NCBI GenBank assembly: GCA_002436105.1
Contig: DIXU01000001.1
Location: 248,001-312,000 of the forward strand
Direction: 5' to 3'
DNA: 64,000 nucleotides
From: Candidatus Aminicenantes bacterium UBA6072
Lineage (GTDB): Bacteria; Acidobacteriota; Aminicenantia; UBA2199
The first letter of the stretch is position 1. Each line of letters begins with the position of its first letter. Position numbers and translations under genes: made by a program. The notes under the pieces were generated by a model. The model saw nothing but the letters and a program-made list of their open reading frames with translations. It searched no databases and was not told the origin of the DNA. Shown here piece after piece: positions 35,650 to 46,509 of the stretch.

Positions 35650-38053
35650 CCTTGAACACGACCTCCGTGCGGCGCAGGCACGATGTCCATTTTCTCTCCG
35701 GGTCCAGCAGCCGGTAGACGCGGGCGAAGCGTTCCTGGCCCTGGTGGGCAAAATCCATTCCCAGTTTCAGGCCGGCGGCGGAGAAAGCGAGATCGTCACC
35801 GGGGGCGAGCAGGGCGGCGATATCCTCGTGCCGCGGGGCCTGAAAGCCCGCTGCGGGGGAGGGCCAGGAGAACTGGAAACCGACCCGCTGCAGCCCCTTG
35901 TGAAAAGAGGCCGCGCCGCGGACGAACTCGGCCTTCACGAAGCGGAAGTCGAGGCGCTCCCCGTTCAGGGCGGCGAGCACCTCCGCCTCACCCAGGTCAC
36001 CGGCCACGGCGACTTCGACCACCTCGTCGTCGCCTTCGGACCCGACCGGCAGCGGCGGCAGGGCGGCCATCTTGATGCGCGGATGGAACCCCTGGCTGTA
36101 ACGGAACAGAAGGCCCGACATGCGCAACCGGCGCTCCAGGTATTGCATCATCGCCAGGTGCGACAGAAAGCGCAGATCGCCCTTTTTTCGATAATGCAGG
36201 CGCAGGCGGCGGTAGGAGCCAGGCGGTGCGGCCGCCGGCCCCGCCTCGCCCGCCCAGGCGGCAGGCGGGAACTCGCGACGCCCGAAGGCGCAGCCGGCGC
36301 AGAGGGCGCAGTCCTGGCCGGCGCATGACGGGGTCGGTTGGGCGATGCCGCTGCGCAGGTATTCTTCCTCCAGGTGGCGCCGATGGAAATTCAGTTGCAC
36401 GAAATCCCAGGGCAGATCCTCCGCCAGCGGCAGCTCGGAGAGAAAATCGGCGCCCTGCAGCGCGGGCAGCGCCTCCTGCCAGGCGGAGAGGTGGAAATGG
36501 GTGTCCCAGGCGGTATAGGTCTCCCCGCGCCGGTACGCCTCCAGCAGCAGGTCGCCGACGCGGGCGTCGCCGCGGGCCAGTATGGTCTCGACCATGCTCC
36601 GCCCCGGCGAGTGGAAATCCAGGTCGAGGTTCTTGTGGCGCCGCAGCCGGGCGCGCAGGCAGGCGATCTTCTCCTCCAGCTCGGCCATCGGGGCGCGGGC
36701 CGCCCACTGCAGCGGCGTATGCGCCTTGGGGACGAAAGAGGAGAAGGAGGCGTGGATGACGACCCGCGCCCGGCGCTCGCGCGCCGCGGCCAGGACCCTT
36801 TCCAGCAGCAGGGCGATGGCCTCGACATCGGCGGCGGTCTCGCCCGGCAGGCCGATCATGAAGTACATCTTGACCTTCTGCCAGCCGTGCTTCCAGGCGA
36901 TGTCCAGGGCGTGGAAGATCTCGGCGTCGCTGACGTCCTTGTTGATGGCGCGGCGCAAGCGTTCGCTGCCGGCCTCGGGGACGATGGTGATGCCGGTCTT
37001 GCGGAACATGGCCAGGGTGGCGAGCAGCTCCTCGCTCAGGGTCGAGGGTCGCAGCGAGGGGACGGAAAACGAGATGTCGGGCTGGATGGCGGACGGAATG
37101 CGGCGCAGCAGCTCGCTCAGGCCGGGGTAATCGCCGGAGCTCAGCGAGGCCAGGGAGAACATCTCGTAGCCGGTGGCCGCCAGCGCCCGCTGGATGAAGT
37201 CGAGCGTCGCCGACGCTTCGCGGACGCGGAAAGGGGCGTAGTAGGACTTGGCCTGGCAGAAGCGGCAGTTCTGCGGGCAGCCGCGGGCGATCTCCACGTT
37301 CAGGCGGTTGAAAACAACGTCACAGATGGGGACGATCTCGGCCGGCTCGGGCCTGTTCCGGTCCAGGTCGGGGCAGACCCGCTTGCGCACCGTCCGGCCG
37401 CCGAGGTCCGGGACCAGGAACCGTCCGCGCCGCACCAGCGGATGGCGGGAAGGCACATAAACTCCCGGCACACGGCTGAAGTCCTCCAGGGCGGCGGCCC
37501 GTCCCGTCTTTTGCCGCCTCGCCCTCTCCAGCACGGCCACCAGGTCGGGGAAGAGCGCCTCGCCGTCGCCGAAGGCGAACAGGTCGATGAAGGCGCGCAG
37601 GGGCTCGGGATTGGCCGCGGCGATGCCGCCGGCGGCGATGAAGGGATCGTCGGGGCCGCGTTGCGCGGAAAACTGCGCCAGCCCGGCCAGGTCGAGGGCC
37701 AGCAGCACGTTGGTGAAGTTCAGCTCGCTCAGCAGCGAGAAAGCGACCATGTCAAAATCGGCCAGGGGACTGCGCGTCTCCAGCGAAAACAGCCTCATGC
37801 CGTGCTCGCGGAACAGGGGCACGTTCTCGGGATCGGGCAGGAAAGCCCTTTGGGCATGGACGCCCGGCATGCCGTTGAGCAGGTGGTAAAGGATCTTGAT
37901 GCCGGCGTGGCTCATGCCGATGGCGTAGGTGTCGGGGAAAAGGAGGCAGATGTTGAGGTCGTCGCGGCGGAACCCGCGGCGGCAGGAATTGATCTCCCGG
38001 CCCACATAGGCCTGGGGATTCTTCAAGCGGCCGATGAATTCGTCGGCGTTCAT
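35639..38053 (-). CDS. B12-binding-like radical SAM protein with DUF2344 domain (TIGR03960 type)
   Basis: 804 residues. The N-terminal third has a cobalamin-binding-like fold (ICLLFPDTYAIGMSHAGIKIL). The centre is a radical SAM domain with IARGCPQNCRFCQA and PEAGSERLRRAINKD. The last 200 residues form the DUF2344 domain (LRFLSHLAMMQYLERRLRMSG, FHPRIKMAALPPLPVGSEG). The family is widespread and often lies next to ribonuclease or ribosomal genes; its reaction is not established. It is unrelated to the RiPP enzymes. It overlaps rodA by 4 bases. Confidence 0.9.
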   Translation of the reverse strand: MNADEFIGRLKNPQAYVGREINSCRRGFRRDDLNICLLFPDTYAIGMSHAGIKILYHLLNGMPGVHAQRAFLPDPENVPLFREHGMRLFSLETRSPLADFDMVAFSLLSELNFTNVLLALDLAGLAQFSAQRGPDDPFIAAGGIAAANPEPLRAFIDLFAFGDGEALFPDLVAVLERARRQKTGRAAALEDFSRVPGVYVPSRHPLVRRGRFLVPDLGGRTVRKRVCPDLDRNRPEPAEIVPICDVVFNRLNVEIARGCPQNCRFCQAKSYYAPFRVREASATLDFIQRALAATGYEMFSLASLSSGDYPGLSELLRRIPSAIQPDISFSVPSLRPSTLSEELLATLAMFRKTGITIVPEAGSERLRRAINKDVSDAEIFHALDIAWKHGWQKVKMYFMIGLPGETAADVEAIALLLERVLAAARERRARVVIHASFSSFVPKAHTPLQWAARAPMAELEEKIACLRARLRRHKNLDLDFHSPGRSMVETILARGDARVGDLLLEAYRRGETYTAWDTHFHLSAWQEALPALQGADFLSELPLAEDLPWDFVQLNFHRRHLEEEYLRSGIAQPTPSCAGQDCALCAGCAFGRREFPPAAWAGEAGPAAAPPGSYRRLRLHYRKKGDLRFLSHLAMMQYLERRLRMSGLLFRYSQGFHPRIKMAALPPLPVGSEGDDEVVEVAVAGDLGEAEVLAALNGERLDFRFVKAEFVRGAASFHKGLQRVGFQFSWPSPAAGFQAPRHEDIAALLAPGDDLAFSAAGLKLGMDFAHQGQERFARVYRLLDPERKWTSCLRRTEVVFKDED

Positions 38054-39120
38054 GTCAGGTAGGTGTTGATCTTGATGCGGAAGATGACGGCCTCGCCGAT
38101 GAACAGCGAGAGCAATGACGAGCCGCCGTAGGAGACGAAGGGCAGGGAGATGCCCAGCACCGGGAACAGGCCGATGGCCATCGACACGTTGATCAGGAAC
38201 TGGAACAGGACCAGGCCGTTGAACAGGTAGACGAAATAGAATTCCTCGTCGCTCTGGTGCTTGAAGCGCAGCTGGCGGTAAAAAACGAGGAAGAAAGCGA
38301 AGAAGAGCATGGACACCCCGAGGAAACCGAACTCCTCGCCGATGACCGAGACGATGAAATCGGTATGGCGCGCCGGCAGGAACTGGTAGCGGGACTGCGA
38401 GCCCTTCAGGTATCCCTTGCCCGCCAGCCCGCCCGAGCCGATGGCAATGCGCGACTGGATGATATGGTAGCCGGTGGAATCCTTGTACTGCGCGGGATCC
38501 ATGAAGGAAACGATGCGCTCCTTCTGATAGGGCTTGAGCACGGAATGCCAGCCGATGCCGCCGGCGGCGGCGGCCAGCAGGACGGTGATCAGAACCAGCG
38601 CCGGCCGCACCTTTTTCAGCAGCATGACCAGAGGGATGAAGCCGCAGAGGATGAACGAGATCCCCATGTCGGGCTGAAGGACGATCAGGGCCACGGGGAC
38701 GGAAATGACCATGATCATTTTCAGGTAGGCCCTGCCGTCCACCTCATCGATCTGGGCCAGGAGCTTGGCCAGGTAGACGGCCAGGGGCACCTTAACGAAT
38801 TCAGAGAACTGGAAGCCGATGCCCCAGAGGCGGAACCAGCTCCGGGTGCGGGCAACGGTCCCGCCCACGGTGATCTGCAGGGCCAGGACCGCCAGCAGCA
38901 CCAGGTAGACGATGAAGGCCTTGCGGAAAATGAATTCGGTCTTCAGCGAAAAGACGGCGACGAAGGCCAGCAGGGAAACGCCCAGCCAGGCGACCTGTTT
39001 CAGGTAGTGGGTTTCGCCACTGGAATGGCCGGCGCTGTAGACCAGCAGAATGCCGGCCAGCGCCAGCGTCAGCAGCAGCGCGAACGTGAGCTTGTCGAAA
39101 TACTTAATGGTGTCTTTCAT
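38050..39120 (-). CDS. rodA: RodA, SEDS peptidoglycan glycosyltransferase
   Basis: 356-residue polytopic protein of about ten helices that polymerises glycan strands in the elongasome with PBP2. Recognisable are VYSAGHSSGETHYLKQ in the first extracytoplasmic loop, the QPDMGISFI segment, and the C-terminal GISLPFVSYGGSSLLS signature. The ATG at 39120 lies 17 bases inside the PBP2 gene end. Confidence 0.95.
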   Translation of the reverse strand: MKDTIKYFDKLTFALLLTLALAGILLVYSAGHSSGETHYLKQVAWLGVSLLAFVAVFSLKTEFIFRKAFIVYLVLLAVLALQITVGGTVARTRSWFRLWGIGFQFSEFVKVPLAVYLAKLLAQIDEVDGRAYLKMIMVISVPVALIVLQPDMGISFILCGFIPLVMLLKKVRPALVLITVLLAAAAGGIGWHSVLKPYQKERIVSFMDPAQYKDSTGYHIIQSRIAIGSGGLAGKGYLKGSQSRYQFLPARHTDFIVSVIGEEFGFLGVSMLFFAFFLVFYRQLRFKHQSDEEFYFVYLFNGLVLFQFLINVSMAIGLFPVLGISLPFVSYGGSSLLSLFIGEAVIFRIKINTYLT

Positions 39121-40921
39121 CGGCGAAATACTTGCGATAAACCTGCCCCGCCAGGGGCGCGGCGATCGCCCCGGCATCGCCGCCGTTCTCCACCAGGACC
39201 ACCATGGCCAGGCGCGGATTCTGGCGCGGAGCAAAGGAAACGAACCACGAATGGGGCATGAAGCGCTTCTCCTTGGTCAGGCGCTTGTACTGTGGGTTCT
39301 CCTTGGTGATGATCTGCGATGTCCCCGTCTTGCCGCAGACATCCAGGCCGGGGATGCGGGCCGCCCGGCCGGTCCCCTCCTGGTTGACCACGCGGAACAG
39401 CCCCTCGACGACCTTCTCGAAGTGCTCCGCGGCGATGTCCACGCGCTTGAACTCCGGGCTGAACTCGCGGACGACTTTTCCCTGACGCTCGATGCGCTGC
39501 AGCAGGTGTGGCGTGGGCATGCGCCCGCGCAGGGCCACGGTGGCGATCAGCTTGAGCAACTGCGCCGGGGTGACGTTCAGCTGGCCGTGGCCGATGGACA
39601 CCGAGATGGTCTCTCCCGGGAACCAGCGCTGCCGGAACGCCTCCAGCTTCCAGGCGCTGTCGGGGACCAGCCCCGGCCTCTCATTGGGCAGGTCGATGCC
39701 GCTCGCCTCGCCCAGTCCCAGCATGCGCGCGTAGCGGGCGATGGTGTCGATGTCCATCCTCTGCCCCAGGTTATAGAAATAGATGTTGCAGGAATCCTGC
39801 AGCGCCGTGAAGAGGTCCACCGTTCCGTGCCCACCCGGCTTCCAGCAATGGAAGGTCCGGCCGTAAAAAACCTGGCTGCCCGAGCAGTACTGGGCATGGG
39901 CAGGGGTGATCAGCTTCTCCTGCAGACCGGCCAGGGCCATGACGATCTTGAACACCGAACCCGGCGAGTACGCGCCCTGCAGGAACTTGTCCTGCAGCGG
40001 GTTGCGCGGGTCGTCACGGATCGCCTGCCACTCCGCGCCCGCCATCTCCCGGGAAAAGATCTCGGGATCGAAGGCGGGTTTGCTGACCAGGGCCAGGATG
40101 CCGCCGCTGGCCAGGTCCATGACTCCGACCACACCGCTTTCTTCCCCCAGGAGGTCCTCGACGGCGCGCTGCAGGTCCAGGTCCAGGGTCAGGACGACGG
40201 TGGCGCCGATCACCGGCTTGGTTTCGGCGCTGACCTGCTGCACCTTCTCCACGCTGTTCTTGATGACGGTCTGCTCTCCCTTGCTGCCCTTCAAGAAACG
40301 TTCGTACTGCTTCTCGATGCCGCTGCGGCCGATGCGGTCGCTCGGGCCGTAGGCGCCGGGGTCCAGTCCCGCCAGCTCCGCTTCGCTGACCTCGGACATG
40401 TGTCCCAGGACATGGGCGGCTCTTTCGGCCAACGGGAAAGTGCGGTTGGGCTCGATTCCGATCTCGAACTCCGGGAATTCCTCCTGGCGGCTCTGGATGA
40501 AGACCACCGTACCCTGCGGCAGGTTGCTGCGGACGGGGATGCGGTAGAACATCGCGTACTTCCTGTATTTGGCAATGACCTGGCGGATCGCGGCGACGCT
40601 TTTTCCGGAGAAGAAGCTGGCCCGCCGGATCGTCTTTTCCAGGTCCTCCACGTTCTCCCGCACCAGGTACAGGGTGAAGTTGATCCGGTTTTCCGCCATG
40701 ACCCTGCCGGAACGGTCGACGATCAGTCCCCGTGGCGCGGGCAGATCGACCTTGCGCGTGATGTTGCGCATGGCCAGGCGCTGGTATTTTGCATTCTGCA
40801 CGACCTGGATGCTCCAGAAGACCACGAAGAGCGAGGTGAAAAGTACGACCAGGAGGACGGTCGAAAGGAGCGCCGCGCGCTTGATGAACCCGGGGGTGAG
40901 CCTCCTCTTGCTAAGATACAT
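39104..40921 (-). CDS. mrdA: Penicillin-binding protein 2
   Basis: 605-residue peptidoglycan transpeptidase of the elongasome. It has a short cytoplasmic tail, one helix (about 16-38), a pedestal domain beginning PAPRGLIVDRSGRVMA, and the transpeptidase domain with S322-V-F-K325, DSCNIYFYN and CGKTGTSQ. It is followed by rodA, the usual partner order. Confidence 0.95.
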   Translation of the reverse strand: MYLSKRRLTPGFIKRAALLSTVLLVVLFTSLFVVFWSIQVVQNAKYQRLAMRNITRKVDLPAPRGLIVDRSGRVMAENRINFTLYLVRENVEDLEKTIRRASFFSGKSVAAIRQVIAKYRKYAMFYRIPVRSNLPQGTVVFIQSRQEEFPEFEIGIEPNRTFPLAERAAHVLGHMSEVSEAELAGLDPGAYGPSDRIGRSGIEKQYERFLKGSKGEQTVIKNSVEKVQQVSAETKPVIGATVVLTLDLDLQRAVEDLLGEESGVVGVMDLASGGILALVSKPAFDPEIFSREMAGAEWQAIRDDPRNPLQDKFLQGAYSPGSVFKIVMALAGLQEKLITPAHAQYCSGSQVFYGRTFHCWKPGGHGTVDLFTALQDSCNIYFYNLGQRMDIDTIARYARMLGLGEASGIDLPNERPGLVPDSAWKLEAFRQRWFPGETISVSIGHGQLNVTPAQLLKLIATVALRGRMPTPHLLQRIERQGKVVREFSPEFKRVDIAAEHFEKVVEGLFRVVNQEGTGRAARIPGLDVCGKTGTSQIITKENPQYKRLTKEKRFMPHSWFVSFAPRQNPRLAMVVLVENGGDAGAIAAPLAGQVYRKYFADERHH

Positions 40922-41384
40922 CCAGCAGCGACTTCACTTTTTTCGAGCCCAGGATGACCGTGCCGGCCAGGGCGGTGGCCAGGGGCTGAACCATCAGCAG
41001 GCCGGTCGCGATCCGGTAACGGAAGATCAGCACCAGGAAAACATAGGCCACCAGGTTCGACAGGAACAGGGAGAGATGGATGAGCAGGAAAACGAACACG
41101 TTTTTCTTCAGGTCCAGGAAGCGCGCCAGCGAGTTCAACAGGAAGGCGGCCAGGGTGCGCGAAAAGGAAAAAACGCCGATGACGCCGCCGGAGAGATAAT
41201 CGCCGGCGAAGCCGATGAGCGCGGCGCTGAGAATGGACGGCATGAAGCGCGAACGGATGGCGATGAAGAAAATGATCAGGTAGAGCAAGTCGATGGAGAA
41301 GCGCAGCGCCGGGTGGTAATGGGCAACGGCGAGCTGGCCAACGGCCAGCAGGATGAACAGGATGAAGCGGAAGCGGCTATTCAT
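40911..41384 (-). CDS. mreD: MreD rod-shape protein
   Basis: 157-residue, highly hydrophobic protein with five or so helices, placed between mreC and PBP2 with overlaps on both sides. MreD is poorly conserved; identity rests on size, topology and this position. It links MreC to the membrane elongation complex. Confidence 0.85.
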   Translation of the reverse strand: MNSRFRFILFILLAVGQLAVAHYHPALRFSIDLLYLIIFFIAIRSRFMPSILSAALIGFAGDYLSGGVIGVFSFSRTLAAFLLNSLARFLDLKKNVFVFLLIHLSLFLSNLVAYVFLVLIFRYRIATGLLMVQPLATALAGTVILGSKKVKSLLDVS

Positions 41385-42184
41385 GAAGCAGGACCACCAG
41401 CTTCCGGATCGGCTTGTCCACGAAGAATGGCCGGACGGTGACCTCCTGGGTCAGGTAATCCTGGCGGATCGCCGTCACCCTGCCGATCGGAAGCAGGCTG
41501 GGGTAGATCAGGTCCGTTCCCGAGGTGACCACCCGGTCCCCCAGGCGCACCGGCTTGTTGGCCAGCAGGTACTCGAAGCGGCACTCGGGGCCATTGTCCC
41601 CCTTGAGCAGGCCCTCGAGCATGTTGGACTCGATGGCCGCCCCCGTGCCGCCGACGGGACTGGTGATCAGGCGCACCTGGGCGGTGAAGGCGGTCAGCGG
41701 CTTGGCGATGCGGCCGACCAGCTCGGCGTCGGCGTTGAGCACGACATCGTTCTCCACCAGGCCGGCGTGCCTCCCCTGGTCGATCACCAGCATGGCATAG
41801 GGGAAGTTGATGTCGACGGAGATTACCGTGGCCAGCAGGAAGCGGCTGAACTTGCCGCGGGCGGCTTTCAGATCCTGCAGGTCGCGCAGCTGCCGCTTCA
41901 AGGCGATGTTCTCCACGCGCAGGTCGACATGCTTCTTCTTCAACTGCTGGTATTTGCGGTAAATGCCGCGCTGAAAGACATAGCGCTGCAGTTCGTTGCC
42001 CACGAAACCCGTGGCCTTCTGGAAGGTGAGCTGCAGGGGCATGATCATGTTGGCCACGACCGTCTGCAGCAGCGACTGCTGGTTCTTGAGCATGATCTGC
42101 GACGAGATCAGGATCAGGTCGACGAAAAGGATCAGGACCAGGACGGCCGACTTTTTCTCCGTGCTGAGCCCGTGGGCCCCGGGA

Positions 42185-42195
<11 letters not shown>
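41377..42195 (-). CDS. mreC: MreC rod-shape protein
   Basis: 272 residues: one N-terminal helix (VLVLILFVDLILISSQ), a coiled coil around residues 55-100 (YRKYQQLKKKHVDLRVENIA), then the periplasmic beta domain with INFPYAMLVIDQGRHAGLVE and RLGDRVVTSG. The ATG at 42195 overlaps the mreB stop by 11 bases; upstream residues of the frame belong to antisense-like sequence inside mreB. Confidence 0.93.
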
Positions 42196-43216
<1,021 letters not shown>

Positions 43217-43254
43217 GTCATGCTCCTTCGGTTGATACCGGCCACGCCTTGTCG

Positions 43255-44415
43255 TTATTCCTCAAAGATGGTCACCTGCTTCTTCAGGATCGCCTCCAGC
43301 CCGGAGGGCGCCAGGGCCCGGAAAACGATCTCCTTCACCCCGATGCTCTTGTAGGAGATGGTATGGATGAACCGCCCTTCGCCGTCCATCTTGACGGCTA
43401 CGCCATCGACGAACAGCTGGGAATGCGGATCGGCGCTGCCCTTGATCAGCACCATCTCGCCGCTGACGGACAGGGAATCGACCTCAATGCGCGGCGGCTC
43501 GGGCTGCTGGCCTTTTTTCAGCAGCGAGCTGCTGATGGCGATCCGGCCCATGCGCGCGGGCACCGACTCGATGCGCCGCGTCGCGTCGAAGACGGCCACC
43601 TCCCAGTGCAGCTCGCTGAACTCGATGAAGGGCATGATGTCCAGCGTGACGGCGCTGTCACTGACCACCTTGGTCAGCAGCAGGTTGTCGCGCAATGCCG
43701 ACGGGTAGAGTTTCAGGATGTAATCGCGCGCGCCCTGGACGCTCTTCCATTTGAACTGGATGATGGTGTCGTTGGGCTGGGTCAGGGCGATGGTCTCGGC
43801 CTCGGGCGAAATGAAGGGCGGCGGCGGGAACAAGGGGGCCGGGGCGCTCCGGCTGCCGTCGCGGCTGTTCACGTACTGCAGTTCATCCAGGTGAAACAGC
43901 CGGCCGTTCAGGTCGAAATCGAGCGGACCGGAATAGTTCCAGGCCTCGAGCGCCCCTGCGCCCAGCCGCATGCGGCCGGCGGCGGAAAGCGTGAAGATGT
44001 TGCCGCCTTTGAACAGGGAGATCTCCACCGGCCGGCCGGGGGCTTTCCTCTCCCAGTAGAATTCCCCCTTTTCCAGGGTCAGTTCCCGGGTCTGGGGGGT
44101 GAAGCGCAGCGCGCTCCCGGGCAGCGCCGTGAACAGGAAACCCTCGAAGAAGAATTCCCAGGCGGTCTGGGCGTCGGAATGCAGGCGGGCCTCGGAGACG
44201 AAGTTCAGGGTCCGGATGTCCACCGGGCGCGTCTCCTCGTCGTCGAGCCATAAATTGCCCTTTTCCGAGATGCCGATGACCTGGAAGCCGGTCACGCCCG
44301 AGCCGGGGTCGCGGGCGGAGGAGAGGGAGGGAACGTCGGGGCGGTTCAGCCAGAAAAACGCGGCCATGACGAAAAGGACCGCGGCGGCCAAGAAGAACAC
44401 CCTGGACTTGCTCAT
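43255..44415 (-). CDS. FecR-like anchored periplasmic protein of unknown role
   Basis: 386 residues: one N-terminal helix (VFFLAAAVLFVMAAFFWL), then a FecR-like strand-rich part (ARLHSDAQTAWEFFFEG, TALPGSALRFTP, LTLEKGEFYWE). A Pro-rich linker follows at about residue 210, then two Ig/fibronectin-like stretches (IQFKWKSVQGARDYILKLY; LIKGSADPHSQLFVDGVAV). It lies 38 bases upstream of mreB in the same direction, so a cell-envelope role is plausible. The exact family is not recognised. Confidence 0.65.
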   Translation of the reverse strand: MSKSRVFFLAAAVLFVMAAFFWLNRPDVPSLSSARDPGSGVTGFQVIGISEKGNLWLDDEETRPVDIRTLNFVSEARLHSDAQTAWEFFFEGFLFTALPGSALRFTPQTRELTLEKGEFYWERKAPGRPVEISLFKGGNIFTLSAAGRMRLGAGALEAWNYSGPLDFDLNGRLFHLDELQYVNSRDGSRSAPAPLFPPPPFISPEAETIALTQPNDTIIQFKWKSVQGARDYILKLYPSALRDNLLLTKVVSDSAVTLDIMPFIEFSELHWEVAVFDATRRIESVPARMGRIAISSSLLKKGQQPEPPRIEVDSLSVSGEMVLIKGSADPHSQLFVDGVAVKMDGEGRFIHTISYKSIGVKEIVFRALAPSGLEAILKKQVTIFEE

Positions 44416-44479
44416 GGACCCATGGTAGCAAAATCGCCCCGGAAAATCAATCATGACCGGCAAAGGCCGGAAAAACCGG

Positions 44480-45031
44480 TCAGCCGATGAAGCCGATTCC
44501 CATAAGGAACTTGAACACCAGCACCGCGATCACGAAGAGCGAGTAGAACAGCACGCGGTACTCCCGATTCTTCATGTACAGGGCGATATCGAAGTTGGCG
44601 TTCTTGATCTTCTTGATCCTGGGGAAAAAGAGATTGGCTTCCCTGGCCCACTCCTCGTAGCGCGCGCCGAAGCGCGCCTTCATCCTTTTCCTCTCGACGG
44701 CGATGAGGAAGGTGAAGAAGAAGACGTAATAGACGGCGCAGATCAGAGCGGTCAGCCAATGGTTGCTGGCGACGGCGATGCCGGCGCCGATGAGGAGATT
44801 GCCGAAATACAGGGGATTGCGGGTCAAAGAATAGGGGCCCTGGGTGGCCAGTTCCCGGTCCTTGTCGATGTAGCCGGACGACCAGCCGCGGAAGAACATG
44901 CCGAGCATCATCACGAAGAAGCCGATGACGATCGAGCGTACATCGGGCGTGGCCAGGACCATGACGACGATCAGGGAGATGATCCCGACCAGGGAGCGGT
45001 ATTTGATCAGCGTTTCAGTCGCGTTGCGCAT
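44480..45031 (-). CDS. ICMT-like membrane methyltransferase, second copy
   Basis: 183-residue membrane protein with the core LATQGPYSLTRNPLYFGNLL and a C-terminal AVERKRMKARFGARYEEW segment, the SAM-binding signature of the isoprenylcysteine/phospholipid methyltransferase family. It lies between the heptosyltransferase and FecR-like genes and overlaps the former by 17 bases, suggesting a lipid or envelope substrate. Confidence 0.8.
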   Translation of the reverse strand: MRNATETLIKYRSLVGIISLIVVMVLATPDVRSIVIGFFVMMLGMFFRGWSSGYIDKDRELATQGPYSLTRNPLYFGNLLIGAGIAVASNHWLTALICAVYYVFFFTFLIAVERKRMKARFGARYEEWAREANLFFPRIKKIKNANFDIALYMKNREYRVLFYSLFVIAVLVFKFLMGIGFIG

Positions 45032-46025
45032 CGATGTTTCGAGCCGCCGCGAGGATCTCCTCGGCGGCAATGCCATGCAGGCAATTCATTGTATCACACC
45101 TGCGTCGATAACAGAAACTGCAGGCGAGACGGTGGAAAACGACCCGGCTGGCCGGATGGAGCGGCCCGTTGCGCTCGGGAGAGCTGGGCCCGAATACACC
45201 CAGCGCCGGGGTGCCCGTCATGCCGGCCAGATGCAGGGCCAGCGTGTCGCCGCTGATGACCAGCCGCGCCCGGGCGATGAAGCAGATCAGGTCGGCGAAT
45301 TCCATGAAGGGGGCCAGGCGCGCGCCGCTCTGCCGGGCGACGGCCACGGCGGTTTCTTTTTCCCGGGCATTGCCCCACAGCATGACCGGGGTATGGCTTG
45401 GATCCAGTCCGCAGGCGACCTGGCGCCACTGCTCCGCGCTCAGGAGCTTGCTGGGCCAGGCGCCGCCGACATTGAGCACGGTCCAACCTTCCTTCAAACC
45501 CTCCTGCTGCAGCCAGGCATCCAGCTGCCGCGAGGGCCGCCATTCGCGGGACGGGTACTCCACCAGCGGCGCAGTGATGCCCAGGAGGGAGAGCAGGTGC
45601 AGGTTCTTGTGGATCACATGGCGTTCTTCGGGGAATGGGGAAGCCTGCCTGGAATAGAATAGCGCGGCCAGCGGCTCGCGGACATTGCCGCGCCCAAAGC
45701 CGACCCGCGTCCCGCCCAGCAGGAACGAGAGCAGGGAGGATTTGATCAGTCCCTGGAAGTCGAGCAGGATGTCGAAACGGCCGCGCCAGCGGCGGACGAA
45801 GCGCGCCAGGCCGGCGGCCTTGGCCAGCGGGCCGCGCCGGGCCTTGAGGTCGAGAACGATGACCTGGTCGATGCCCGGGATATTGGCCAGCAACGCCGCA
45901 CCGGCGGGCTCGGCGATCCAGCTGATCCTCGCCGCGGGGCGCGCCCGGCGCAGCGCCTGGAATGCCGGCAGGGTATGAACGATGTCTCCCAGGGCTGACA
46001 GGCGGACGATGGCGATATGTTCCAA
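45015..46025 (-). CDS. Glycosyltransferase family 9, LPS heptosyltransferase type
   Basis: 336-residue GT-B fold enzyme. Typical segments are IAIVRLSALGDIVHTLPAFQAL, DFQGLIKSSLLSFL, GGAWPSKLLSAEQW and VISGDTLALHLAGMTGTPALGVFG, matching WaaC-type heptosyltransferase I. It would add heptose to lipid A-Kdo. The two ADP-heptose synthesis genes lie directly upstream, which supports this sugar. Confidence 0.92.
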   Translation of the reverse strand: MEHIAIVRLSALGDIVHTLPAFQALRRARPAARISWIAEPAGAALLANIPGIDQVIVLDLKARRGPLAKAAGLARFVRRWRGRFDILLDFQGLIKSSLLSFLLGGTRVGFGRGNVREPLAALFYSRQASPFPEERHVIHKNLHLLSLLGITAPLVEYPSREWRPSRQLDAWLQQEGLKEGWTVLNVGGAWPSKLLSAEQWRQVACGLDPSHTPVMLWGNAREKETAVAVARQSGARLAPFMEFADLICFIARARLVISGDTLALHLAGMTGTPALGVFGPSSPERNGPLHPASRVVFHRLACSFCYRRRCDTMNCLHGIAAEEILAAARNIDAQRD

Positions 46026-46026
46026 T

Positions 46027-46509
46027 TTAGCCGTACAATTCCTTGATGCGCCGGATCACCAGCGAGGTGGAGCGGACCTTGCCGCCGCCGACGATCGCCA
46101 GCTGCCCGCCGTAGCCGAGAACGACGTCCCGCTCCGGGATGGATTCCAGGGTGTAGTCCGAACCCTTGCAGTGGAAATGGGGAGTGATGGCCCGCAGCAC
46201 GCGTTCGACCGTCGGCTCGGAGAACAGGGTGACATGGTCCACGCAGGCCAGGGCGCAGAGGATGCGCACGCGACCCGACTCGTCGATGAGGGCGCGCGCG
46301 TCCCCCTTCAGTTCCTTCAGTGAGGAATCGGAGTTCAGGGCGACCACCAGGATATCGCCCAGAGCCTTGGCCTGCTGCAGGTAGCGCACATGGCCCACAT
46401 GGATCAGGTCAAAGCCGCCGTTGGCCAGGACAACGGTCCGGCCCTGAGCTTTCTCCCGCGCCACGACCGCGGCCAGCTGGGGCAGAGTGAGGAATTTAAC
46501 GCAGGGCAT
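46027..46509 (-). CDS. rfaE2: D-glycero-beta-D-manno-heptose 1-phosphate adenylyltransferase
   Basis: 160-residue nucleotidyltransferase corresponding to the C-terminal half of E. coli HldE. The motif GGFDLIHVGHVRYLQQAK has the HxGH site, and KVRSTSLVIRRI closes the fold. It makes ADP-heptose from heptose 1-phosphate. The ATG at 46509 overlaps the kinase stop by 14 bases, so the two halves of HldE are separate but coupled here. Confidence 0.93.
   Translation of the reverse strand: MPCVKFLTLPQLAAVVAREKAQGRTVVLANGGFDLIHVGHVRYLQQAKALGDILVVALNSDSSLKELKGDARALIDESGRVRILCALACVDHVTLFSEPTVERVLRAITPHFHCKGSDYTLESIPERDVVLGYGGQLAIVGGGKVRSTSLVIRRIKELYG

Noticed and set aside
35639..38053. Radical SAM protein as a further RiPP enzyme
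   Set aside because: Its B12-like N-terminus and DUF2344 C-terminus place it in a widespread housekeeping family, and no precursor or PqqD is near.
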